Shown: positions 39,866 to 48,486 of the stretch, in pieces
How positions within the stretch are numbered: the first letter of the stretch is position 1
Layout: every line of letters begins with the position of its first letter
Source of the DNA: Polyodon spathula
Lineage: Eukaryota > Chordata > Actinopteri > Acipenseriformes > Polyodontidae
Assembly: GCF_017654505.1 (NCBI RefSeq)
Contig: NC_054553.1
Location: 1,602,501-1,666,500 of the forward strand
Direction: 5' to 3'
Length of the DNA: 64,000 bases
The notes under the pieces: model-generated
The model's database searches: none
The model's input: only the letters and a program-made list of their open reading frames with translations
Told to the model about the DNA's origin: nothing
Translations under genes and position numbers: made by a program

Positions 39866-40005
39866 TTTCACCAGCAGGGGGCCACATGAATCATTTCTAA
39901 ATGAGCGAATGCCACTGCACAGATGACATGCACCAGTAGTGAGGATTGAACCCAGGACCTCCTGTTCCAAAAGCTAGAATCATACTGCTGAGCTAATAGA
40001 AACAA
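39866..40005 (-). repeat. tRNA-derived SINE, minus strand
   Basis: On the minus strand TAGCTCAGCAG (39985-39995) fits the pol III A box and GGGTTCAATCC (39943-39953) fits the B box, with normal tRNA spacing. A non-tRNA body follows, ending in a CCCCCTGCTGGTGAA block. The tRNA part has lost clean cloverleaf pairing, so this is a SINE rather than a working tRNA gene. Confidence 0.65.
39868..39884 (+). promoter_or_regulatory. CTCF-like motif within SINE
   Basis: CACCAGCAGGGGGCCAC matches the CTCF core consensus closely (CCAGCAGGGGGC). It lies in the distal body of the tRNA-derived SINE. SINE-borne CTCF sites are known in mammals; occupancy here is unknown. Confidence 0.45.
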
Positions 40006-40439
40006 TATGATCTCACCGAACTCTTCACAAGTAGTTCATGTTTTCATCCACCATATATATATGGTGGAATTTTTCCACCCACATTATTAGATTCCTGATG
40101 TATAAGCATGCCTAAGCATCTTAAACAGGTTTCCACATCAAACATGCTGGAGCTAAATGACAGCCCAGCTTGGCATGCAATAATTTCCATCGCTACTTTA
40201 AGAATTGTGAAGTTCTGTCAGCCCCAATTACTGCAGCTCAGATTCTAATCAAAATGAATATCTTTATTAAAGCCATTACAAAATGTATTAGTCACCGGGT
40301 TACAAAACCACAGGGGTCCCTTCCTGTGTAGATTGAGGTCTGAAAGACTGCAGCTAACACATTTTATTAAAATGAATAAAATGAAAAAAAAAAAGTGTCA
40401 CCGATTACATGTTTTTTTGTTTACATAAAAAAAAATATA

Positions 40440-40441
<2 letters not shown>

Positions 40442-40522
<81 letters not shown>
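40442..40522. repeat. (AT)n microsatellite
   Basis: About 40 AT dinucleotides with one phase shift near 40482. Confidence 0.97.
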
Positions 40523-40524
<2 letters not shown>

Positions 40525-42689
40525 CTAATACAGAAGTTGCATTATATGCTTGTGAAGACTGAAACCTTAAACATAGCGACTTGTCATTTCAAAATCAGCT
40601 GGGGTGTTGATGGGGGGATGCTCCCAGTTTGTTTATTTCTTTGTTTGTTTTTTTGTTATTAACACTATATATACAAAAAAATACAAAAAAATCAAACAAT
40701 GTGCTACTCTTGTACCTGATGAAAGCACAGTTGGTGTCGAAACGCCTTGTTTGATATTTTTTTGCAGCAATGTTTTAGTAATAAAGACAATGACTTTCTC
40801 ACGAGTGTGCTACCAAACCTGCCTCTGTGATTGTTTAACAAGCAAGAATTAGAAAATTATACTAAAAAACGTTGTTGTAACAGAGACTACACCCACACAC
40901 CCACACACCCACACACACATATATATATAATTCACAACTCATTTGATAACACCTCAAAAAATGGCTCAGCACTTTGTCTCAGCATGAGTTCTGTGTCAAG
41001 AGCTGACAGTTTGTAAGTCTTTTGATTGTCTAAGAGATGCGTAATGGTTTGTTCAGGTTTTTAGTGATAAAGAATAGTGGATCATTTCAACCATTCTATG
41101 TTTAGCTAGTCCTGTGAGATAAAAAAAAAGCAGCATAGCACAATTAAAGCATTACAATAACAATATAGCTCTGGAGTACATCATTCTGTTTTATATTATT
41201 GTTATGTGATTGTTAAAGACCCATCTTAACTTAACTCTTAAATTGGATTCTGCTTCCTAAAAGATAATAAAGTAACGCTCCCTCTGCCACTTTTACTGAT
41301 ATCTTTTTGTGCTCTCTGATTAATCCTTTTAATCTTACCATACATGACTTTTCATTTTAAATATAAATGTTTTTGCAGTATTACATCACATTCAACGGTT
41401 CTTGTTCTAGAAAAAGAAGAATTGCAAATGCAAATGCAAAGGAGTTTGTAATAAAACAAGTTAACATCAATACACAATGAATAGTATGCATGTCATAGTC
41501 ACTAACAAGCCAGATTATATCATTTTCAGATCTCACTCATTCTATCAGAGCATTGTCAGAACTCTGACTAGCAAAGGTTCCTGAAAGAAAAAGCATGGCT
41601 AATGCAGGAAACACTCCATTATCCAAACTTGTCTGGTGAGACCCACATTGGTCTGATAATGTGGTAAAGTATTGAAGAACCTTATACTGTTTCAGGTGGT
41701 AGAGAATCAGCTTCAGTGTTTTAACACACATATTATGCCCACATTTTTGTTTCTGGCATTTTGTCAAAATGAACATTGAGTTTACTCATTTGAGTAGCTA
41801 ATTGAAGAAGACAGGGATACAGTATTCAGGAACACATGGATACATGTATCCTTCTCTTGTACAGCTAAGGTTTCATATAAACATGTGCACCCATGCTTAT
41901 TTTCCACCTTGCTTGTTCTTTTTTTTTTTTTTTACCAAGTGCTAATTTTCTCCTTACAGATCCCATAGCCCATACAGCTTAATATGCAGTTACCACAAGG
42001 TTTGCAATTTTAACATTTCATCATTAACACAACAGTGCACTGCCTTTTCCAAGTGTCTGTCCCCCATTATTAAACATGAGCTCTTTAAACCCTTTTCACA
42101 GCCTCATGCTGTGACTTGCGCTACCCAGTAAATTATAGGCTTCCAGAAACAGGTGTTCTTGTGCAGAAAATATGCAGAGATTTTTTTTTTTTTTTTTATT
42201 GCATCTTTCCCGAGAAGATTTATAATGCCTGTCTCTGATATATTATTATCTATCATCTAAAAATTAAGCTGTTCTCTTTTTGGTTGATCCACATTTAACC
42301 TGCTCAATGATGTGCAACATTAGTGTCAGTGTTGCTTTAGTGATCAACCAGGGTTGATGGATTAACAAACTAATAAAATACAATTGTAGTGAGGTATAAA
42401 TCATCAGCTTATTTAAATCTGGAGCTTGTGCTGTGTGTAAAACCTCTGTGTGTGTGGAAGGTAGAGTTTTGCATGTTATGCTTCATATAATATAAAAGAT
42501 ACTGGCATTCTTAGAAGGTGAAAAGGTAAAACAACTCTTGTGCCTTAGGCCTCCAAGCCATTAAACTTTTTTAAGAAAGCGTGCTGCGCTCTTACCTGTT
42601 CACCTGGACAGAGCTATAAAGAATGAGCATTACCATAAGGACATTCTCTATAACTTGCTTTTGGTGTAACTTTCAACATGTGGGCAGTG

Positions 42690-42690
<1 letters not shown>

Positions 42691-42740
<50 letters not shown>

Positions 42741-42761
42741 GTAGTAGTAGTAGTAGTAGTA
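42691..42761. repeat. (TTA)n(GTA)n compound microsatellite
   Basis: About sixteen TTA units change abruptly to about seven GTA/TAG units at about 42741, showing a single-base variant unit that then spread. Confidence 0.95.
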
Positions 42762-42945
42762 TTTAACATTTAACACATGAGGAAAACCTCATTAAGTTGA
42801 CACAAACATTTTGTTTTTCCAGGAGGGACCCACATCACAGGTCATTGTGCATGTATATCTTGTATCATCGTGCACTTGCTTGTGTAATTTACAATGTATC
42901 AAAGTATCAATATTGCAAACAGTACAGGGTTGGGGTTTTATTATA

Positions 42946-43013
42946 AAAGTGTAAATGATATGAATGTTTTAAACTACACATGTAGTTTAAGACATTCATA
43001 TCATTTACACTTT
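42946..43013. repeat. 33-bp-arm hairpin with 2-nt loop
   Basis: The left arm 42946-42978 runs from AAAGTGTAAATGATATGAAT to AAACTACA. The right arm 42981-43013 starts TGTAGTTTAAGACATTCATA. The arms are reverse complements except for one position, separated only by CA. Weaker pairing extends a few bases outward. No TIR or target duplication is evident. Confidence 0.9.
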
Positions 43014-44799
43014 CGTAATATTATCTGGTGGAGGAAATGTTGCATGTCTAGTGACGACTAAATGATTTACAATTATTTTACCTCTATTATGCTAATTACT
43101 TTATTATTATTAAGGGAAAATGCTGTTGACCCTACTAGCTCATAGCTCAGCGTGGTGAACAGATGAATATTATCTAATAAAAATTCAAACATTCCCTTGG
43201 GTTTGGCCACAGTTGCCTGCTGATTCCCAGGCTAAAGGAAAAACTTTATATACATATATTCCAACAACATGAAAGCACACCTGAAAACAGAAAGTGTGCA
43301 AAAGCTGCTCAACTTTGCACTTTTTCTCAGATGAAATTCCCAGCTTTATCTTAAGTACTTGGAAGCAAGGCTCTAAAAGGAACTGCATTAAGCTGCTGCC
43401 TACTTCTTTGAAATGTTATATTTCAGTCTAATGATTATCTAATACACACATCATATACAATACATTGATCAGTTTCTCTATCTGCCATGGAGCAAGACAC
43501 CCAAACTCACAGACTTACTTTAGTTGTTGAAGTGGCCTTGAGTGACAGCACTCAAAAATAAATACTAGTAGAGATAAGAGGACTGTGCAATGGATACCGA
43601 ACAGTATCAGTAAAAGCATCAGCCACAATGTGCCTGCACTATGAACCGTGATTCCCTCAGCATGAGATTATGTTTTAGCACACCTTACTGGTCTCCTGTA
43701 AATCTCAGGATCTCACTGGACCACCACTGCAGCACCAGAGCTGTTTAAAAACTAATAAATTAAAATACCTGGTGCGGCAATTCCATACCCTCACCTCACT
43801 TTGGACTATATTCATAATCCATTTCTTATGCCATAAGGTCGGTCTGCAGCATACTTATCATATGCAATCCTGTATAAAGTGTATATAATGTATAAAAATG
43901 TAATACAAAAAAAGTAATGTGTTCTCCAATCACGAGGAGCCAGATGTTTGTCTGAAATAACTATGTGAATAAATGTTTTTCGTTCAGCAATTTAATATTA
44001 CTAAAGGAGACCTTCAGCACAAATAATATTTAAGTATAAAAGATAATTGCCAGTCAAGCCAAGGACAAGCTATTAAGACTGCCAGTGTCTGCAGATTTTA
44101 CATAACTGCAGTACATAAATTTATTCTGCATTAATGGGAAACGAGGTCGAGACAAGAAAAACAGTTAGTGACAAAGACAGGTATAACAGTTAGTGCCGTT
44201 TCATTTTTATGTCCACCAAATGACAAAGTACTGTAAATACAAAAATCAGCACATTAGGGAATGAGAAAGTGTTGAATAAAAAACGAACCTTGCCTGTTTA
44301 CTGGTATATTATAAATAACAATTCCCACTTTGAAGTGCCCTGGATCAAAGCTGAAATGAATCCCCATGATGTTTTTTCTTACAGTAAGTAATCATGCTTC
44401 TGTTGTTTCTTATGTTTCAAATGCAATCTTAACATACACTGATAAAAGCAGAAATGCACTTAGTACACAGTCGCAATGGCCACAGGATCAGACAGTCGAA
44501 AGATTAGCATTCATTCAATTACATCCTGCCTCCTTTTCTGAATATCACCGGGTTGGGAATCCATTACCTAGTAACTATATTGCACAAGAACTGGACTGAG
44601 ACTGACAAACTCATTTCTAGCCCCCAGACAACCACTGAATGGATTTGACTTGCAGGTTTTAAAGGCTTGTTCAGAAAGGGTAAGGGGGGGGGGGGAACCC
44701 CAACTAGATTAATACAGAATTAAAGCTCAAATGTTTAGACCATCAAAATAGAGCCCTAGGATGACTAATATTGTCACTGGATAGACTGATTGCTTTGTT

Positions 44800-44800
<1 letters not shown>

Positions 44801-44884
<84 letters not shown>

Positions 44885-44888
44885 CTAT
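44801..44888. repeat. Poly-A / (AT)n tract
   Basis: A 15-base A run is followed by about 35 AT dinucleotides with one phase break. Confidence 0.95.
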
Positions 44889-45134
44889 ATATATAAGATT
44901 CTATTATTCTAATAAATAAATCAATAATAGTTATAATAGTAACATTCCTCTGCAGAATCAATATTCTGACCCAAGGTATAACCTTGCAGAGATATCATTG
45001 ACCTTCATCAGCTGACAGTACATTTCAAGTACAGTCGAGATAAAGTGAGAAAATGGAAATCAGAAATGAATGCCACTCATGAGAAAATCTGGATCCAAAA
45101 CACTGAATCCAATCAGAAAAATGTTCAGCGGGGG

Positions 45135-45548
45135 TGTGGCAGGCTGGCGAGTGGATAGAGGCCCAGAGACAGACTGCAGTTCAAAAAAATAACTATTTTA
45201 TTATAAATAAACAAAAATAAAGTGCACACGGGCAAAATAACAAATACTCAAACACAAATAAAGCAAAAACAAAACTCACAAAAATAACAGTTTCCAGGCT
45301 GGGCAATGCCTTCACTGGATTCAAGTTTTCTACACAACCAAAAAAAACCAACCTGCTTCCTCAGCTCCCTCTCCCCCAAATGAGAAGCTGAGGCCTCCTT
45401 TTATATCAGGTGGCTGGGCGCTGATTGATCGTTAATCAACCTAATCAACTAATCAACCCCAGCCACCTGAACATAATAAACCCAGGCAGGCAGGGGAAGT
45501 TAACCCCATCCCTGCCAATTTAAAAGGGCAGAGCTTTGCTCTGCCACA
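45135..45548 (-). repeat. 3' LTR (414 bp)
   Basis: Read on the minus strand it starts TGTGGCAGAGC and ends GCCTGCCACA. It matches the other LTR base for base in my comparison, including A-run lengths. The TATA box lies at 45398-45405. U3 starts with a small stem-loop (GGCAGAGC-AAA-GCTCTGCC, 45527-45545). It also carries a perfect 13-bp inverted repeat (45406-45418 with 45458-45470) enclosing three GTTGATTA motifs. Confidence 0.93.
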
Positions 45549-45560
45549 CACCTCCCCCCA
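45549..45560 (-). other. Polypurine tract (plus-strand primer)
   Basis: Minus-strand TGGGGGGAGGTG directly abuts the 3' LTR start, as expected for the primer of plus-strand synthesis. A second, longer G run (21 G, plus-strand C at 45602-45622) lies about 50 bp further upstream. Confidence 0.8.
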
Positions 45561-45601
45561 TGTACAACGTACACCGGCCGCAATCGGCCAACTCCCCCCT
45601 T

Positions 45602-45622
45602 CCCCCCCCCCCCCCCCCCCCC
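45602..45622. repeat. 21-base poly-C/poly-G run
   Basis: An uninterrupted C run on the plus strand, flanked by shorter C runs, so the element's sense strand is G-rich here. It could form G-quadruplexes near the polypurine tract. Confidence 0.95.
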
Positions 45623-45751
45623 TCCCCCCAAGAGTCCAATTATGTCCCTTGGGTGGGCTGTTATGGTGGGTGGTGGTGGGCGGGGTTGATGTCGGAGCCC
45701 CCAAGCCTTCTTTGGTTGAGGGGGCCCCGAATGTCCAAGGTAGCATGGCGA

Positions 45752-46315
45752 CGGCGGCCCGGCTCCCTCTGGTGGCGGAGGCGGCGACGGCGGCCCGGCT
45801 CCCTCTGGTGGCGGAGGCGGCGACGGCGGTGGCCTGGCTCCCTCTGGTGGCGGAGGCGGCGGCGGCCCGGCTCCCTCTGGTGGCGGAGGCGGCGACGGCG
45901 GCCCGGCTCCCTCTGGTGGCGGAGGCGGCGACGGCGGCCCGGCTCCCTCTGGTGGCGGAGGCGGCGACGGCGGCCCGGCTCCCTCTGGTGGCGGAGGCGG
46001 CGACGGCGGCCCGGCTCCCTCTGGTGGCGGAGGCGGCGGCGGCGGCCCGGCTCCCTCTGGTGGCGGAGGCGGCGGCGGCGGCCCGGCTCCCTCTGGTGGC
46101 GGAGGCGGCGGCGGCGGCCCGGCTCCCTCTGGTGGCGGAGGCGGCGGCGGCGGCCCGGCTCCCTCTGGGCTGGCGGCGACGGCGGCCCGGCTCCCTCTGG
46201 TGGCGGAGGCGGCGGCGGCGGCCCGTCTCCCTCTGGTGGCGGAGGCGGCGGCCCGGCTCCCTCTGGTGGCGGAGGCGGCGATGGCGGCCCGGCTCCCTCT
46301 GGTGGCGGCGGCGGG
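45752..46315 (-). repeat. 36-bp tandem array B (Pro-rich coding)
   Basis: About 15 units of 36 bp are typified on the plus strand by GGCCCGGCTCCCTCTGGTGG followed by CGGAGGCGGCGACGGC. In one minus frame they read as 12-residue Pro-rich units with the core PPPPEGAGPP. Some units have lost 3-9 bases. The array is extremely GC-rich. It aligns imperfectly with array A, suggesting both come from one ancestral 36-bp unit. Confidence 0.9.
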
Positions 46316-47460
46316 CGGCCCCGCCCCCCTCGGGCGGCGAGCGGCGGCGGCTCTCCCCTCCCTCTCGGGCTCTGAGAGCGGCGGCGGCTCCTCCTCCCTC
46401 TCTGGCTCTGAGAGCGGCGGCGGCTCCTCCTCCCTCTCGGGCTCTGAGAGCGGCGGCGGTGGCTCCTCCCTCTCTGGGCTCTGGGAGCCTCCTCCTCCCT
46501 CTCTGGCTCTGGGAGCGACGGCAGATCCTCCTCCCTCTCTGGCTCTGGGAGCGACGGCGGCGGCCTCCTCCCTCTCTGGCTCTGAGAGCGGCGGCGGCTC
46601 CTCCCTCTCTGGCTCTGGGAGCGACGGCGGCTCCTCCCTCTCGGGCTCTGGGAGCGACGGCAGATCCTCCTCCCTCTCTGGCTCTGGGAGCGACGGCAGA
46701 TCCTCCTCCCTCTCTGGCTCTGGGAGCGACGGCAGCTCCTCACTCCTCTCTGGCTCTGGGAGCGACGGCAGCTCCTCCTCCCTCTCTGGCTCTGGGAGCG
46801 ACGGCAGATCCTCCTCCCTCTCTGGCTCTGGGAGCGACGGCAGATCCTCCTCCCTCTCTGGCTCTGGGAGCGACGGCAGCTCCTCACTCCTCTCTGGCTC
46901 TGGGAGTGACGGAGGCTCCTCCTCCCTCTCTGGCTCTGGGAGCGACGGCAGCTCCTCCTCCCTCTCTGGCTCTGGGAGCGACGGCAGATCCTCCTCCCTC
47001 TCTGGCTCTGGGAGCGACGGCAGATCCTCCTCCCTCTCTGGCTCTGGGAGCGACGGCAGCTCCTCACTCCCTCTCTGGCTCTGGGAGCGACGGCAGCTCC
47101 TCCTCCCTCTCTGGCTCTGGGAGCGACGGCAGATCCTCCTCCCTCTCTGGCTCTGGGAGCGACGGCAGATCCTCCTCCCTCTCTGGCTCTGGGAGCGACG
47201 GCAGATCCTCCTCCCTCTCTGGCTCTGGGAGCGACGGCAGCTCCTCACCCCTCTCTGGCTCTGGGAGCGACGGCAGCTCCTCACCCCTCTCTGGCTCTGG
47301 GAGCGACGGCAGCTCCTCACCCCTCTCTGGCTCTGGGGACGACGGCAGCTCCTCACCCCTCTCTGGCTCTGGGAGCGACGGCAGCTCCTCACCCCTCTCT
47401 GGCTCTCGGGAAGGCGGCTCACCCCTCTCTGGCTCTCGGGAAGGCGGCTCACCTCTCTTT
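46316..47460 (-). repeat. 36-bp tandem array A (Glu/Pro coding)
   Basis: Roughly 28-30 units of about 36 bp are typified on the plus strand by CTCTGGCTCTGGGAGCGACG plus GCAGATCCTCCTCCCT. In the frame of the zinc-knuckle protein they read as 12-residue acidic units, EPEREEDLPSLP. Units nearest array B (about 46360-46620) are intermediate in sequence. Higher-order blocks of several units are duplicated. The 36-bp period preserves frame, but several single-base indels switch frames. Confidence 0.9.
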
Positions 47461-47969
47461 ATTGGAGTGACCGGTGGATCTCCCATGTCTACCGCCAGGT
47501 AATTAACCACCATGAGGGCAACCTCTGGGAAGGAGGCCGGGTGGTGCTGTTCCTCCCACTGTTCCCACCTCTCCCCATCTCGACGCCACAGCGTGTTGAT
47601 AACTATGGGGAGATCGTGGACGAGGTCTGCCTCAGGGTGCATCAACCAGTCCCAGATCTCCTGGGACGGTGGTGAAGGTGGTGGTGCTAGAGGTAGTGGG
47701 GTGGCCCCTGATGCCCGGGGTGAACACTGCACCTCTTCCTGGGCCTGGTTGTAGGGGCATCCTGCCCAGTTGTGGCCGTCCTCCTCACACCGGCCACACC
47801 AGTTTGCCGGTGGCACGTCTGGGCAGGACCGCCAACGATGGTCCTCCTTCCCGCACCAGGAACACCAGGGGAAGAGGCTGGCCGGGTCCTCCAGCGGTGG
47901 CTGCAGCAGCTTACATTTCTTCAGCTGCTGCTTTTCCTGCCTTTGCCGCTGTCTGCTCTTCTTTCCCAT
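47064..47969 (-). CDS. Gag-like protein, two CCHC zinc knuckles
   Basis: This 301-codon frame begins about 80 nt after the primer-binding site. Residues 1-20 are strongly basic (RQRQRQ, KK). Residues 36-49 (C36, C39, H44, C49) and 58-71 (C58, C61, H66, C71) form two C-X2-C-X4-H-X4-C zinc knuckles, the nucleic-acid-binding module of retroelement Gag nucleocapsid. Residues about 103-165 are Trp-rich and probably helical, with no family I recognise. From about 172 on the protein is built from acidic 9- to 12-residue repeats. In ordinary Gag the knuckles are C-terminal and follow a capsid domain; here they are N-terminal and no capsid is evident. The stop at 47064-47066 follows one extra C in the plus strand at about 47069-47071 relative to sister units; without that base the repeat frame would run on much further. 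A packaging or RNA-binding role is inference. Confidence 0.75.
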   Translation of the reverse strand: MGKKSRQRQRQEKQQLKKCKLLQPPLEDPASLFPWCSWCGKEDHRWRSCPDVPPANWCGRCEEDGHNWAGCPYNQAQEEVQCSPRASGATPLPLAPPPSPPSQEIWDWLMHPEADLVHDLPIVINTLWRRDGERWEQWEEQHHPASFPEVALMVVNYLAVDMGDPPVTPIKRGEPPSREPERGEPPSREPERGEELPSLPEPERGEELPSSPEPERGEELPSLPEPERGEELPSLPEPERGEELPSLPEPEREEDLPSLPEPEREEDLPSLPEPEREEDLPSLPEPEREEELPSLPEPERE

Positions 47970-47989
47970 TTTTTTTTTTCAAAAAAAAA

Positions 47990-48017
47990 AAAATAAATAA
48001 ATAAATAAATAAATAAA
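47990..48017. repeat. (TAAA)n in element leader
   Basis: A-rich and AAAT repeats lie between the primer-binding site and the start codon of the zinc-knuckle frame. On the sense strand they read as T-rich leader sequence. Confidence 0.85.
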
Positions 48018-48047
48018 AAATACTGCTCTGAGCCTCTAGGTGGCGCT

Positions 48048-48065
48048 ATCCCACTTCTGACACCA
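48048..48065 (-). other. Primer-binding site, tRNA-Leu
   Basis: Plus-strand ATCCCACTTCTGACACCA is identical to the 3' end of vertebrate tRNA-Leu (CAA type as recalled) with its added CCA. Its complement, TGGTGTCAGAAGTGGGAT, is therefore the site where the tRNA primes minus-strand synthesis. It lies two bases from the 5' LTR end. Confidence 0.88.
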
Positions 48066-48129
48066 AATGTGGCAGGCTGGCGAGTGGATAGAGGCCCAGA
48101 GACAGACTGCAGTTCAAAAAAATAACTAT

Positions 48130-48135
48130 TTTATT
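48130..48135 (-). terminator. LTR polyadenylation signal AATAAA
   Basis: Canonical AATAAA on the minus strand within TATAATAAAATAG. The equivalent at 45197-45202 in the 3' LTR would end the element's transcript. Confidence 0.7.
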
Positions 48136-48330
48136 ATAAATAAACAAAAATAAAGTGCACACGGGCAAAATAACAAATACTCAAACACAAATAAAGCAAA
48201 AACAAAACTCACAAAAATAACAGTTTCCAGGCTGGGCAATGCCTTCACTGGATTCAAGTTTTCTACACAACCAAAAAAAACCAACCTGCTTCCTCAGCTC
48301 CCTCTCCCCCAAATGAGAAGCTGAGGCCTC

Positions 48331-48338
48331 CTTTTATA
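48331..48338 (-). promoter_or_regulatory. LTR TATA box
   Basis: TATAAAAG on the minus strand, in GATATAAAAGGAGGCC, about 140 bp into the LTR. A matching copy lies at 45398-45405. Confidence 0.75.
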
Positions 48339-48486
48339 TCAGGTGGCTGGGCGCTGATTGATCGTTAATCAACCTAATCAACTAATCAACCCCAGCCACC
48401 TGAACATAATAAACCCAGGCAGGCAGGGGAAGTTAACCCCATCCCTGCCAATTTAAAAGGGCAGAGCTTTGCTCTGCCACAGGGGG

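Larger units (their letters stand above)
38128..45129. other. Non-coding stretch with many simple repeats
   Basis: No gene is seen. The stretch holds microsatellites, a decayed SINE and a hairpin, all listed separately. Open frames (for example 39086-39325 plus and 39339-39671 minus) have no recognised domains. Confidence 0.6.
45500..47063 (-). pseudogene. Frameshifted continuation of repeat coding
   Basis: Beyond the stop at 47064 the acidic 12-residue repeat resumes in another frame and stays open to 45500, running into the 3' LTR. It passes from EPEREE units through frame-wandering Arg/Ala/Gly segments to PPPPEGAG units. It may be the broken C-terminal half of the zinc-knuckle protein, or simply array DNA that lacks stop codons. 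The antisense open frames over the same DNA (45649-47502, 46200-47675) are treated as artefacts. Confidence 0.45.
48068..48481 (-). repeat. 5' LTR (414 bp)
   Basis: Same length as the 3' LTR and, as read, the same sequence. The likely pol II promoter is the TATA box at 48331-48338, placing transcription start near 48305. The polyadenylation signal AATAAA is at 48130-48135, so R would end near 48112. TG...CA ends, the U3 stem-loop (48460-48478) and the 13-bp inverted repeat (48339-48351 with 48391-48403) are all intact. Confidence 0.93.
45130..48486 (-). mobile_element. Non-autonomous Gag-like LTR retrotransposon
   Basis: A complete 3347-bp element (45135-48481) is flanked by the 5-bp duplication GGGGG (45130-45134 and 48482-48486). 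Two 414-bp LTRs, which I read as identical, enclose 2519 bp. The minus-strand order is 5' LTR, tRNA-Leu primer-binding site, a short leader, a zinc-knuckle open frame, long 36-bp repeat arrays, a polypurine tract and the 3' LTR. No protease, reverse transcriptase, RNase H or integrase motif is present in any frame. It is therefore non-autonomous and must use a partner's enzymes. The structure is like the TR-GAG class described in plants. Identical LTRs imply recent insertion. The GC-rich interior stands out sharply from the AT-rich host DNA. Confidence 0.9.

Noticed and set aside
45649..47502. Long plus-strand open frames (up to 617 codons) rich in Ala, Leu, Ser and Gly
   Set aside because: They are antisense shadows of the 36-bp coding arrays, whose units lack stops on both strands; no domain and no independent start context.
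45130..48486. Endogenous retrovirus with env or pol
   Set aside because: No pol or env motif occurs in any frame of the 2.5-kb interior; only the Gag-like zinc-knuckle frame is recognisable.
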